Source: Membranipora membranacea
Taxonomy: Eukaryota; Bryozoa; Gymnolaemata; Cheilostomatida; Membraniporidae
Direction: 5' to 3'
Length of the DNA: 64,000 bases
NCBI GenBank assembly: GCA_914767715.1
Contig: OU612073.1
Location: 1,118,001 to 1,182,000 of the forward strand
The notes under the pieces were generated by a model. That model searched no databases and was not told where the DNA came from. It worked only from the letters and a program-made list of their open reading frames with translations. Positions 10,485 through 24,300 of this stretch are shown piece after piece. How positions within the stretch are numbered: the stretch's first letter is position 1; every line of letters starts with the position of its first letter. Made by a program: the position numbers and the translations under genes.

Positions 10485-12220
10485 CTTAATTACTCTGAAA
10501 TTAGAATACAGCAGTTACTTTAGTTTCATGGAGTCTCTTCCGTAAAGTTTTGTAACTAATCGTTAGGGAATATTCTCTCACCCTGTCATATACGTTGTGG
10601 TGTAACTTGAGGCTAAAACATGTGCATGAACTCGAGTCTGTACAAACAGACATTAACACTAGTTCCCCATGGACTATCCTCCGTAAAGCAATAGTTCAAT
10701 ATCTAAATTAGGGGCATTAGAAGTTTGACTTCTCAAACTGTACCGGGAATTTGAGTCTGTGCGTAGCAGAGACCTATGTCTTTGCGGGTACAGATATCCT
10801 AGCACCTGTATGTATACATGTATCCCCTTCTATATGTGTATACATACTCTTCTCTATTTATACATGTATACACCCCCTCCTCCCCGTATGGTTATATATA
10901 GGTGTTTCTCATTACTTACCCTCAGTAAAATTATCCTCTTTTACAAGTTTATGGAGATTTTGTTATACAAGCGTAACCTCACTGTCCGATATTCAGCTTC
11001 AAAATGGCTGATAACAGGAAATAAGCACACCTGGTAAGATAAGAGGGTAAACCACGAGGCTGCCGTTATCTGTAGCTATAAAACTAAGTTCATCTTTAGA
11101 AGAATGGGGGGGGGGGTGTGTCACCAATCCTAGGTCAAACGTGATTACAAAAATGAGCAAAACAATCATCGGATGTACATTATTATCAACCTCTAAATTC
11201 GAAGGATGTTCAATACTGTAGCAAATATAAATTAGATTTTTAATTTTCAGATGCACCGGCGCCACATCATATTGCATACCGTTGCTCCCTTCAGTGATAA
11301 GGACCAAACAACGAGACAGATATACAATGGTTGAGCGCTGTGGAGTTGTGACACTTCTAGACCTCTCCAAACACAACCAAATGCTGAAAACGTCAACAAC
11401 CATGTCTCTTAACTCAACTTCTAGCAGTCTCAAATGGTTAGTTTGTACTAAAGTTCATAAGCCCGAGAAAAATTTTGATTACCTAAACTTCATGAATTCT
11501 TTAAACATGAAAACATATAAATATACAGACTGGTGCAGAAAAGAAAGAAAATTTATTAGGAAGAAACTGTTCATATTATACATGCCAGCATGTACATGAA
11601 CTTCGCTTAAAATCACCTCGATGAAAGGTGCTCTTAAAAATAAACTATCGTAAAATAAACACATCATCAGTGGGAAAGAATATAATCATTGTTTAGAAAG
11701 ATTAGATCGCCAGGGGAGATAACACAAAAAATCCCCCTGGTTAAAACATAACATTATCATACAAAATATAAAGGATATCGATGCACTGTGAAAAAAAATC
11801 AACTTTGGCAGTTGCAGCTGTGAATAGAAGAGTGTAAAAGTTCACTTAACCATCCTGGGCTGGCCAGCTGCATTTAACTCTTTAGAAATTATTTTGAAAT
11901 AGGCTGATATCGGCCCTGCCTATATAAAAACCTAATCTATATGTAAAAGGAAACATGTATGTATGAAGAAAATAAAGTATCAAGCAGCAAAAAGTGAATA
12001 GAAAATACCATCATTAAGTCAAAATGCGAAGGCAGAATTTAAGCAGCACATTTATGTTGAGGCCGTTGTGAAAAATGCTAACTAAGCTGGATAAGAATTA
12101 AAATTTTAAGCTGCAGCCCTCATTCTAGTAAAGAATAGCAGAGAATTGGTGGAGTGGTGGCCGATGGGCGACGTAGCGGCAAATATTGGATTGTACAGAT
12201 CTAACATGTGAAGAAGAATT
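10485..12220. other. TRIM 5' flank and DGK 3' flank
   Basis: No coding exon was recognised in 1.7 kb. The right part should hold the 3' UTR of the DGK gene (a minus-strand AATAAA is at 11552-11557) and the left part the TRIM promoter and 5' UTR. A run of G is at about 11105-11116. Confidence 0.4.
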
Positions 12221-12331
12221 CTACACTTGTGTGGATGAAGATTGAGTCTGTTGTAAAATCTCCTGGTATTCAAGAAAGTTGGCAAGCTCCAAATCTTCAG
12301 CTCTCAGAGCCTGAGCTTTAGGTGTGTTCCC
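12221..12331 (-). CDS. DGK exon 28: last ankyrin, PDZ ligand, stop
   Basis: [10 protein letters not shown] opens the last repeat. The protein ends S-S-S-T-Q-V before TAG at 12223-12221: a class I PDZ ligand in the place where mammalian zeta and iota end E-T-A-V. Confidence 0.92.
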   Translation of the reverse strand, partial: GNTPKAQALRAEDLELANFLEYQEILQQTQSSSTQV

Positions 12332-15300
12332 CTGCAATCCATAAAAAATAGCATGTAGGATAATTTTGTTTAGGTTACGCTATCGCAAACATAAGAATCA
12401 TAAACGAACGTATATATAGAGAATGAAGATATTTAATTTAATTAGTTGTGTAAATGTGAGTTAAAGGCTACCGAAAAACTAACACAATAAATAATCTGGC
12501 AGCTAGGTTTGCAGTTGTGATGCAATATTTCTACACCGAAAATATTCATAATACTTCTAGGTAAATATCATATAAAGTGCCAGAAATTTTCCCCCTTGTC
12601 ATATATGATATATTTATGTAGTATGTACTGTACAAGCCCAATAAGCTATCACTTCGATATATTTAATTACTGATTTTCTTCACATAAATTAAAGCTAAAT
12701 ATATTTTCAATTCATTTTATATGTGCAGTAGCAGATAGCTTAATTCATTAACATTTGTTGAGAAATTCAGATTTTGCCGTTTTTGAAAGTAGACACAATT
12801 TGTAGGTTATTGGGCTTGTACAGTATATACATACTAAATAAATACCTCATAGATTAGCCGGGAAGGGGGACAATCTTCAACATTATTATTAATTTTTACC
12901 CAGAAGTGCTACGAATGATATGAGGTAAAAATATTACATAACTACTTTAGGACGAGCTGCCGGGCTACATAATGCTTTGGTCTTGTGGTAGTTTTTAAGA
13001 AGAGAGTCGATGCTGACCTGTTTATCTTTGATCAGTAGACTTGATCCTGCCTGTACTAACATCCTACAAATAGTCCTCCTTTGATACCATGCTGCCTTAT
13101 GTAGAGCTGTCTGTCCTCTATAAGTAATAATCATATATATCGTAATGAGAGCCGAGTTTAAAGTAGTATATATGTGTTTATATGGGTGGCTCACTCATTA
13201 ACATCACTTAAAGGGAAAACAAGTTGTCACTGTAAGTAACCTGTATGGATATACTTTCAATGTAATATATATGATTGAATATATTTGTATATTTGAATGT
13301 TTGTATATTTGTATGTTGTATATTTGGTCTTTATCTTACTCACAAAGTGAAGCAGGGAAAAAAAACAAGGGGCTATAAAACAGTGTAATGGTCGTAATAT
13401 CTCACTTTTCTTTATCGAGCATATCAACGATACCAGGAGGCCCGTTTACGAGGATATACTGTACAATATCCTTGTAGTTAAACCTGGCGGCGTTGTGTAA
13501 TACAGACATGCCATCGCCGTCAGTCTGTAGGATGTTTCCTCCTTTGAGATGAGCGTCGACAAATCTCTTCATGTCGCCTCTTTTTGCCGAGTCGACAAGA
13601 GCCTTATCTGCCAGTGATACACGCTCCTTCGTCTCAGTACTGTAACACACGGAACGCAATGTTATTTTATGCACAGAGATGTCATTCCTCGATCAACTTA
13701 TGTACCAATCAGCTTCCAAAGATTGTAAAACCTATGAGATGGATGCAGACATTCGACTTGTAGTACCATGTTTACTGATGACCTTATTGAAATGCCAATA
13801 TCATACTTGGGCTGTTGTATTCCATTACCAATGACAACACAATATGCGATCAGCGTTGTGCTCAGCGTTGTGCTATCGTTGATAATCAAATACAGAAGCC
13901 AAACTACTGATAACCTACTGACTTTTGAAGCTTTGTGAGCCAATATTGAGGATTACATTGTGATGCATATATGACAGGTATGGAAGGTGCCAAGTATGGC
14001 AGGTATGGAAGGTGCCTAGTGTTGGAGGAATGGAAGGTGCTAGTTTAATGGCAGGTATGGTAGATGCTAGTATGGCTGAATGATGCTCAATCTTTCGGCA
14101 TTTCAAAAAGTGTTGGCTTTAAGATCAGACAAAATGTGATACAACAGAGATGTGTCCCTCTAACATGCATGACAACACGTTGAACATAATCTGATAGAAA
14201 ACAAACAAACACATTCATTTCACAGGAAAACACCAAAGTAAAGACAATCATCAGAAAGAACAACTTCCAAGTTTTTATTGAATACACATGTCAAAATAAA
14301 GCTATAGTTGTGCCTCCTGTTGAACCCACAAACGTTGCAAACGTAAAAATGTCGCAATCCAAAAAACGTCGCAACGAAGGGTTTTTCAAACGTCGCAATA
14401 GCTCGAACCCACAAACGTCGCAAATCAACAAAAATACGAAGTTGTCTTCTCATTTGATGCAAATTGGTGACGATGATATGTTGCGAGAAGTAGAAAGGAG
14501 CATACAAACTGCGAAACACGGTGGGGAATTGAATGTCAACATTATATATTTTGCCATGCATAATTGCTGTGTATTTCTCAGGTTATTTGAATGATTTTTT
14601 CACTTTCTAGGGTCGTTTATTGTTATCTCAGAATCCATTAATGCTGTCATAAATGGGTGCTAATCAAGATTTAGCACAAGTAAGGCAAATATCTGCATAC
14701 ATGTCAAGCTTGAAATATACTGTCATGTTTGATATAGGCTATGCTTAAAGTTGTTAAGAGGCTTTTACACTACTTGAAATGCCATAAATGTTAAATCATT
14801 TACGCATGAATCCCTTTATCTCTTTATGACTTACCCTTTATCTACTGAATAAGGAATTTTTACATCATTCCCAAGATGCAACTTTATGGTTTTATGGTAT
14901 GATAATAAAACCTCAACAGGATACCATATGAACCATTAGCATACAATAGGATGCGATATTACACCTTGCATTGCGTAACGGCAATTGTATTTTCATCACT
15001 AGAATTATATGCAGTTTGTAAACTCAAGTCCTGGGTTTTGGACAAGAGACCTTGACAGTGGGTCTATGATAGTGCAGTTGAAAAATTACAGAATTTAAAA
15101 TCGCTTCGTGAACCAGCGGCTTATTGTTAATGGCCATGGTTATATAATAAAGTGGTTTCCCTAATAAATTCAAGTCAAATTATAATTGGCCTCAATGTAC
15201 TTTGGTAATTCCATAGATATGCATTATGGGAACCGTTAACCTCTTAAATTTTATTGAATTTGTTATTGTATACTCTCTGAAAGAGAAGTCTTCAAAGTGC

Positions 15301-18300
15301 CACATCCTGCAAGACCATGGCAAACAGTGGCCTTTCTTGACAAGCATTGCTGGAAGGAGAGGGGAACCCCTCCGACAAAGCTTGTCAAGACAGGGATAGG
15401 GACCAGCAGATGAAATTTTTTTGAGATATTGTGATTTGCTTGTTTAGTAATGAAATCAATTTAAAAAAATTGCAGCTCAACTATGCCTGGGTACCCAAAG
15501 ACTATTATCCTACCTCTAAAAATTCAACCTGCTTTTGCCTATCTAGCCAGCAAGTTAATTAAGCAGTATCTATCTATTCTACCTATACATACAGTGGGCT
15601 GCCTATACTATCTATTCAGTGGTATGGAGAAGGGTCAATGAATAAAATAATAAAGAGCTGAGAAGATCTGCTGTAGCCATAGCCTACTTATTATCCATAT
15701 TGATAAATAAATCTAACATGGTCAGCCAGCGCCTATATCATAGATATATATTATAAATAAGACAAAACATTCTCATGGCACACAGTATTGTCTAGGAACA
15801 CAGGTCTTTGTTTCCATTGATCAAACTAAAATTAACTCAATAAACACGTTCAGGGCTCTCAGATGGTTGTTCATGTGCATCTGTTTGTAATCAAGGTTCA
15901 TTACTGTTCAACCAGGGAGAATGGATGAACTTTCTACCATACCATTTTATTTCATAAGTGGGATGTAGCAAACATGTTATGAGTCATTCTATTTTACTTT
16001 GTGAGGAAACAACTCCCAAAAAAATGAAAATTAAAAAATTACATGGTACATGGTATATCAATAAAGTTTGACTTTATTTATCTGGGAAATCCAAAGCGTT
16101 GCATCATGGGAAGGCTGTGCAATTTGATGGATTAAGGCCATGTCAGCAAGAGGAAAAAATATAGCACTTAATCCAACTGTGTCAATACCTCTTGACAAGT
16201 TCTATCTTTGGCTAAATCAAACATTAAGGTACATCACAAATTGGTATGTCACTATATCTGCTAGATAGTTCACTATCTAAATAGCGTTTTTTCAAAAAAG
16301 TAAACTTTTTATGTGAATTTTTATCCATTTATTTTTACCGTCCATACTTTTAACAAGAGAGCACTCACATGAAGCATTTTATTTCTCTAATTGATGAGAC
16401 AAATAAACACATCATCATCATTAGCATCCCTTTTATGACAGCATTAATGGATTCTGAGGTAACAACAAACGACCCTAGGAAGTGAAAATAATGATTCAAA
16501 TTACCTGAGAAATACTCAACAATTATCCATAGCACAATATATAATGTTGATATTCAATTCCCCACCGTGTTTTGAAGTTTGTATGCTCCTTTCTACTTCT
16601 CGCAACATATCATCATCACCAATTTGCATCAAATGAGAAGAAAACTTCGTATTTTTGTTGAGTTGCGACATTTGCGACTTTAGAGGGTTCGAGCTATTGC
16701 GACGTTTAAAAAGTTGCGCCGTTTGAAAAACCCTTCGTTGCGACGTTTTTGGGATTGCGTCGTTAGTGGAACGCTAGATTGCGACGTTTTGACGTTTGCG
16801 ACGTTTGTGGGTTCAACACCTCCCCATATTTGGTATTATATTGAAGGTCACAGTCCAATTAAGAGGACCGTGGCAACCTTTTGAATAGCCTATGGACAGA
16901 AAAGTTGAGAAACATTTTTTTCATTTTAGTAAAGCTTATGATTGTAACTGTGTCCACAGGCTATTTAAAAGGTTACCGTGGTGCTCCTAATAAGACTGAG
17001 ACCTTCAATAAGATACCAATTATGGGGAGGCGCATCTGAAGCTCCATCAGAATGGAACCACCAAAATTGCTCTTCAATTAAACATGGTCACTTTGTTGTG
17101 GATGTTAGAAAATCTTATGGAATCTTATGGAATCAGAGCATATGACATGAGTAATATCCATTCTTTTATCAGTCAGTGCGGGTGATGTGTGTGCAAGGAA
17201 AGGGAGACAACATACTACATACGAAACAAGAGTGAACACAACATACACCACACACGAATCTAATAAGAATATCAGAGAGAGAGAGAAGTTTAAAGAAATG
17301 TCAGCTAAGTGTATAAACCTTATCAATCTGGGGATCTCCGCTCTAAGTTTGTCCAGGTTGGGTATTTTATTGATTGGTCTGTAAAATAATTAAGGTATGA
17401 TAACTTCCAGCTTAAAGCAAATTAATATGTACACACAGTCCACAAACTACTACTGGACGATGTTGATAGCCGCGAACAGTTGCTTGAAGCTGATGTATTG
17501 TCATTATCAGATATTTAACCTACACAATATCAAATCTCTACCATGTAATGAGGCTCATTCAGTTCTTTCATTTACAAACTGATCTACGCTGTGGAGTTAG
17601 TAGTCGCGCCGCAGGTTTGACAACCGAATGCGAAATATACATGGAATGGTTTGGACATCACGTTACCATATGGGCAAGGTTTTGCGGGCATTACAGTAAA
17701 CAGTTTTTGTTACAAGTATTTTTGTATGTTTTGGTAGCCCTAAGCAGCAAAAGGTCCGTTATGATTTTCACCTGACAGCTGCTCAAACTGAATCTGAGCG
17801 ACTTTAGTCTGCAACTAGTGATCTTGTCATTAAATAAGCTGATTGGCGGAGGTTTGGGCGTACATTAACTGTATGTGTATCATTTGTTCTAACCATTAAA
17901 CACATAAAACAACAGTTAACTTGGTATCCGCATGTATATGACAATGTAGCAACTAACTGCCCTTATATGGTATTGCAAGCATATGGGGTTGCCTCCCACC
18001 AGAGTGATATCAAAGTAAAGGATGATTTACTTACAAAGGAGATCTCGGTGGTGTAACAGGATACTTATACTCATCAGATACACTACAGTTAGACTGTAGA
18101 GATCTCACTACTGACATATCAGGCTCACTATCCGTCTGTAATATACATATATAATATATAATATATAAATACAATAATATAATATACACTATATATAATA
18201 TAATATACACTACATATAACAAAAATATATGCCATAATGAACACAATATAGTATTGGCTACACATATAGAGTAATATCATATTTGTATCGTACCTGTGTT

Positions 18301-21300
18301 TGGGACATACAAATACTGAGGATTTTATACACAGGTTAAACCTTATTTCTAGTATCTTGATCTTGTTAAATAGAGGCATGACTGACCACTAAGAGCAGTT
18401 TGCCTGAGTGAAGCATATGGGGGGGGGGGGAGGGGAGGTTGAGATTTACTGTCATAAAGAGACGTGAGCTACATGCTTATGAGTCATGTAAGTTACAAAT
18501 ACAGTCAGATTTATTCGCAGCTTACACGCATGCTTTAGGTCTATAATCTCAACATAAGTAAGAGGCCTTGTCGAGCAGAAAGCCCGGATATATTATTGAC
18601 CCACATAAGTAAGTTAAACTTACAGTAGATATAGAGGCATATTATGACATATAAAAGGTAAGTTAGACTTACAGTAGATATAGAGGCTTGTGATGACACA
18701 CTAAAGGTATATTAAACTTACAGTAGATATATATATATGCTTGTTCTGACATATAGAAGGTAAGTTAGACTATACAGAAGATATAAAAGCTTGTTATGAC
18801 ATATAAAAGGTAAGTTAGACTTACAGTAGATATAGAGGCTTGTGATTTCATATAACGAGTAGTAAGCTCAGGATCCAGTATATACAGATCTTCGCTCGAT
18901 ATATCTGTGATGTAATGCAAGTGCTCCTGTCCCTGATCTACTCGGAAAAACCGAACAGCTGTCGTAGCTGTCAATCAGAACATTTATAAACATATATTAC
19001 AAATATTATGCATTGTATACACACACACATATATATATATATATATCATATTGGTATTTATTGCTCAAAGGGACAAACAAATCATCATTTACTCAACATG
19101 TAGGGGGGGGAGGAGTCCTTCAATGCAGATACCTTTCTTTTCAGTTTATAGTTTGAAACGTTGGAAATGAATAACCAGCAAATATAGCCTAGTGTGCAAT
19201 ACCATGGTGTACCAAATGTTGCTAATCGATCGGGTGCCTCAGCCAACTCCATATTTTAATATACTGTTATTGGCTATATGTATTTGTTAGGATTATAGAG
19301 ACAAGACTGATAGCTATAAAACGTCTCAGTGCGTACCGTATAGATATACTTACAGTCTAGGAAGCACCACTTAGGAGACAGAGGCTGTATACTGGGTGGG
19401 GGCGGTGCTTCAGCTTCACCCGTAGTCTGAGAATCTGAGTTGGTGTTGTTATTAGTTGTTACTAACATTTCTTTACCCAGCCGGTTGATCTGTTCTCGGA
19501 CTGTTTCCAGATCAGCATCTCCGAGGACAATAATGATTCCTAATGGCACAGCTAAATAACAAAACAACCATATATACATATACAGTTGGAATATCTGAAA
19601 GGCAGGGGACATTGTTTATGATTTATGAAAATCTGTGTATGTCAGTTTGTAAAAATTATGAGGCTAAACATGTGCCATGCAATATGCAATACACGAGAAG
19701 ACAACTAGCTACACTCTCATGTAAGCTGACCGTCGGTCTGATAATACAGGTGACCTTTGAGGCACACATCATACCATCTGGTGATAGTCGGCTCACAACC
19801 AAACAGTGACAATAGAGAGCAGAAGTAAGACTAGTGAAGCTTACATATTTCTTTAAGTTTTTCCTTATCATAGTGATATGTTTCATAATCTGACAGGCCA
19901 ATACGGCTAACTTGTAATCTCATCCGATTTGCGTTCGTATCCCTAAAAGTAAGAAAGTCAAACATAAACACAACAGTCACAACCACACTTTGGACAAGCA
20001 TCTATAGTGCTAAAAGTAAATGATATCGCTGAGTTGCTGAATTTTGCTACTATCGTTCAAAACTAATCAGTTTGATAGAATTCTTTACTACGAGCCGACA
20101 TTTTCATATGCCACTGAATGCCTTTACATGAAAGCTCTAAAACTACACTGCAAGTGGAAGCAACACCTTATTGGGCATGCAACTCCATACACGTACATTT
20201 TGACCAAAAAAATCCTGCCGAGAATCCCAATAAAACAATCAGATGGGATTATTTTTTAGACACATTAGTCAGATGTTCAGATTATCACTAGTAAGGAAAG
20301 TAAAAGAATGAGTAGAAAGGACTGCATATCATCGCGTATGTTCTCATCCAAGGACCACATTGGTTTTGACAGGCCGGGTGGAGGTGGGTGGAATTGTAGG
20401 GCAAGATTGATCGGGACGCATCAGGCTCAGGGGGGGGGAGGTGTTGGTTTCTCAGAAGGATTCAGACATATAGTCTGATCAAGGAATTAATTTCTATGAT
20501 ATTTCATAAAGTTTGTCATGCAGTCTTGGCAGAAGGCATTATACCGCTATCTCCAACTCAAAACTTTTCTAGCACACAACTATTATGAAAGCATCCACTC
20601 ATCATTACGAATATTATGGCTGCGCTTACTACCAAACCATGCATAACTAGAAATAAAAGCGAACAGATTGTTCAAACCCAAATCTTTATGCAGTATGCTT
20701 TGTTTGCAAAGTATAACCGACATGAAGCTAAGGCCTGACACTGGATTTCTGACTTTGTATCAGTTCTGAACAGTGTCAGCATAGGCTAACGCGGCAGCCA
20801 ACGATATTGTGGCATTCTCTTCGGCATTCTTACAAACTAAAAGCTTGCATCGACAACAATATTGGAGGCATTATAGAATAGACATAGATATCACATAAAC
20901 AACAGATAAGCTACTTGCAGGGTATCAGTGGATAGACAATGCTCCATAGTGATACTGTCTACACTAGCTGCATGGTGCAGCTGTGCAAACTTAGATCTTC
21001 TGTAATACAAGGTATGTACACAGTGTATGAAACAAGGGAGACAAACCCAAAAGCTCGCCAATGTGCAATATCCTGCAAGTGCATTATGGGAAGTGTGCAG
21101 CTATTTACTCCTGCAATCACCAAGATTGTATCTGTGCTGACCAGCAATAGATGAATGGAAGACTTTCATAACTATATTCAGAACATTATAGAGAGAAATA
21201 TCAAACTCAAGTGTCCGAATAAGTACACTCATATCAAAGCAGAAAGCAAGGAACCACAACTAGCTCATTGAGTATGAGTCACGATATAAAAGCACCGATA

Positions 21301-24300
21301 TCTGGCATGTGAGCAGCAAATAAGTGTGCCAGAAATATCTATAGGGTGGAGCCAATCACAGTTGCATGTTATAGCCTGCTGCATACACTCCATCACTCCT
21401 AAATCTGACATTAGAGAGTGTGCAACAGGCTAAGCATGTCAGGGGTCAAGGCTTTCCGTACACAAACCATTTATGAGTCCATACTATCAGTTCGCTTTAA
21501 AACACCAGCATGACTTGAGTTAGTGGTAGTTGTGGTAGCAGCAGTAGTAGTAGACTTTGACATTTTTCTTTTTGTTGAATCAAGGAGATGTTACTCCTTG
21601 TTTGAACACAGGAGAGACTAACTGCAGTTTGATTTTGAGATGTGGGGAATTACTATTGAACGTCTACCTGTGGCAGGCTTACGAGGATCAAAAGGGGACA
21701 TAATATACAACTGATAACAAGGAGAGAGGAAAGGGATCTACATGTGAATAAGACTATAACCCTAAATCATGTACTCACTTGAGGCTTGATAGCTGGGCGC
21801 TGTTCACACGCTTCTGTTTCATCAACATGTTGGCTTGGTTCCTCAGGCTAATGCTGATTGTGGAAGGCTTCAGTCTACACGGCTCACCATCCACCTGAGA
21901 GAAAGAGAGAGAGTAGCGTACAAAGTCTACGGACAGAAAGCCATAAAGCAATAACAAAACACAAAAAACTAAAAGGTTTGACGATGATAAACTGTCAGTG
22001 ATAAAAAATAATGTTATCACTCGTCCTGACGTCTCTTTCTTTCCTCCTGAGCTCACCACATGTATATGAGCCTGTGACTCAATGTACAGACGTAGTGATA
22101 ATATATGCATATCAAAACCTTACAATCACATCCAGTTACTGTCATAAATCAGAGAAAGTTAAGACACCGATGAGTAGGAGCTCTGAGCTCCGCCCCTGAA
22201 GAGGGTGTTTTGATCATATGTTAGTTTGAATGTTTACTGAGCCTTACAAGTTAATTGTCAGAAAAACCCTTTAGTAATTGATTGATGGTTGATTAATTCC
22301 GAAATTACGATATAAGTCTGAGGTGAATAAATCCTGTGGCATTTCCTCCAATGAAGCAACTATAATTATTTTTGCCTTATTTCCCAGTGTTCAATTTGTC
22401 AATCTCTCTGATCTATTGGTAGATCACTGAAGTGTGTAGAAGTCAAGTACACAGGAACCCTTTTGATTTGACCCCCCCTAAACTCTTTCCTCCCTTTCAG
22501 CCAGTCTCTCTAGTGTTCTTATAATGATGGCTCATAACTCACTTGTATGTGCTCATCAATTTTGACATTAAGAGCTTTCAGTACACAGCCAGCATATAAT
22601 AACATGACAATGTCATAAAATACAAACGTTGCCAAAAAATCTGTACTTAAATATGCTAAATAAGATAACATATAAAAGTGACATTGGAGTGAATCATGAT
22701 TTATGGTAATGAGTTGGGTTTTATAAATAAGTTAATAGTCACTGGACCTGAAATGACACTAGTAGATTACTACCACATCTGATGGGTGTGCTCTGAGTAC
22801 ATAGCCAGACATGGTATGATGGGAATACTGCTGGGAATACTAATTTATGTACCACACGATTTTATATGCACATGATTGATCATTGAATAAAGTGGGAAAA
22901 AAAAAAATAAATAAAAATGTTTGTGAGATATCGACCTACCTGCATCGGGATTGTTTTGAATGTTGTTAATTTTACTTCGTTACATTGTGCTATTTTTTCA
23001 CCGTGACCTCCCACTTGCAAAGTAGCCTAAAATCAACAAATATTTAATAAATAAACAATATATAGTCAATACAGCTCACACAAGGACACTTAAAATTAGG
23101 AACAAGGCACTATTGAGTACGAATTATTCAAATACACATTGTTTTGTAGTGTTTCTAATTTGGAGTTGTATTCTTGTTGGTTACGAGAGGGGACAAATCG
23201 TTAAACAAAGTAAATAAATTACGAAGTCGGTACGCAGGCTTTAATAACCATTATTTATATCAAAGATATTATTATGTTCATACTGACCAGTTGAGTAGTG
23301 GTTAGCCCTATGACCTCTAACTGTCCATCATCGGTTCGGGGCGTCTCAAACGACCCGCTCGTTCCCCAAGGATTGGTGCCTGCTGAGTATTTGGGAATGT
23401 TTAAGAACAGTAAGCAGTGTAGTTTGAGTTCCTTGATCTTATTGGTCATATCAACTCCATCACACTACAAGGAAAAGTTAGACATGTTAACGTGACCGAG
23501 AAGGAACCTATAGATCTAACTATGATAGAGATGTGCTCATATCTCAACTTAGACTAGAGTTACATCACAAATGTTCGCATATGCATATCAGGAGGTTTGA
23601 TGTAGTGGTGATAGTTCCCTCTTTAGTAATTGAACAACATTCAACTCATCTCATATTCGAGCTTGAATTACAAAATGAAGCACAATCCCTACTCATCACC
23701 ATGATACAGTGATTAGAGACTGTGCGAATGATTGTAAAGCTGTTACTCAATACCAGGCAAAATCCTACCACTTACATAATATCACAGAGTATGGATATAT
23801 CCTTACTCTGTGATAATATACACAGACTACTCATGTGATATCATAGCGGACTACTTCTTACTTCTGTCTGATAGACACAGAAGTTCAACTAACACGAACA
23901 CTGAATACCTACAGTCTGATAATACACACCTCATAACTTATCAGTTTAAATTTTGTAAATCACTTAATTCAGTTGCGAAAGAGGCAAAGTAAACATCTTA
24001 AATCAGATCTAAGAAGTATGCCAAATACATAGAGGGAGAAGAGGCCTAAACTTAAACGATTGGCCATTACAGATCTTTTGGTTGTTTCTTAAATAGAAAA
24101 GCCAACTCTTACCTCAATCTTGACATGATCCACGAGGTCTTTCCACGTTCTCTTGAGTAGATCTTTACTTCCTGCTGCAGCAAACTTGATTTTATTCTTG
24201 ATCTGGCTGTTGAATTTTTCAGGGTTTGCCTGCCGCGACTCGTGAAACTCCAATAATACATGAGCATCGGCTCCCAGGCTACAAAACCAACACATAATAC

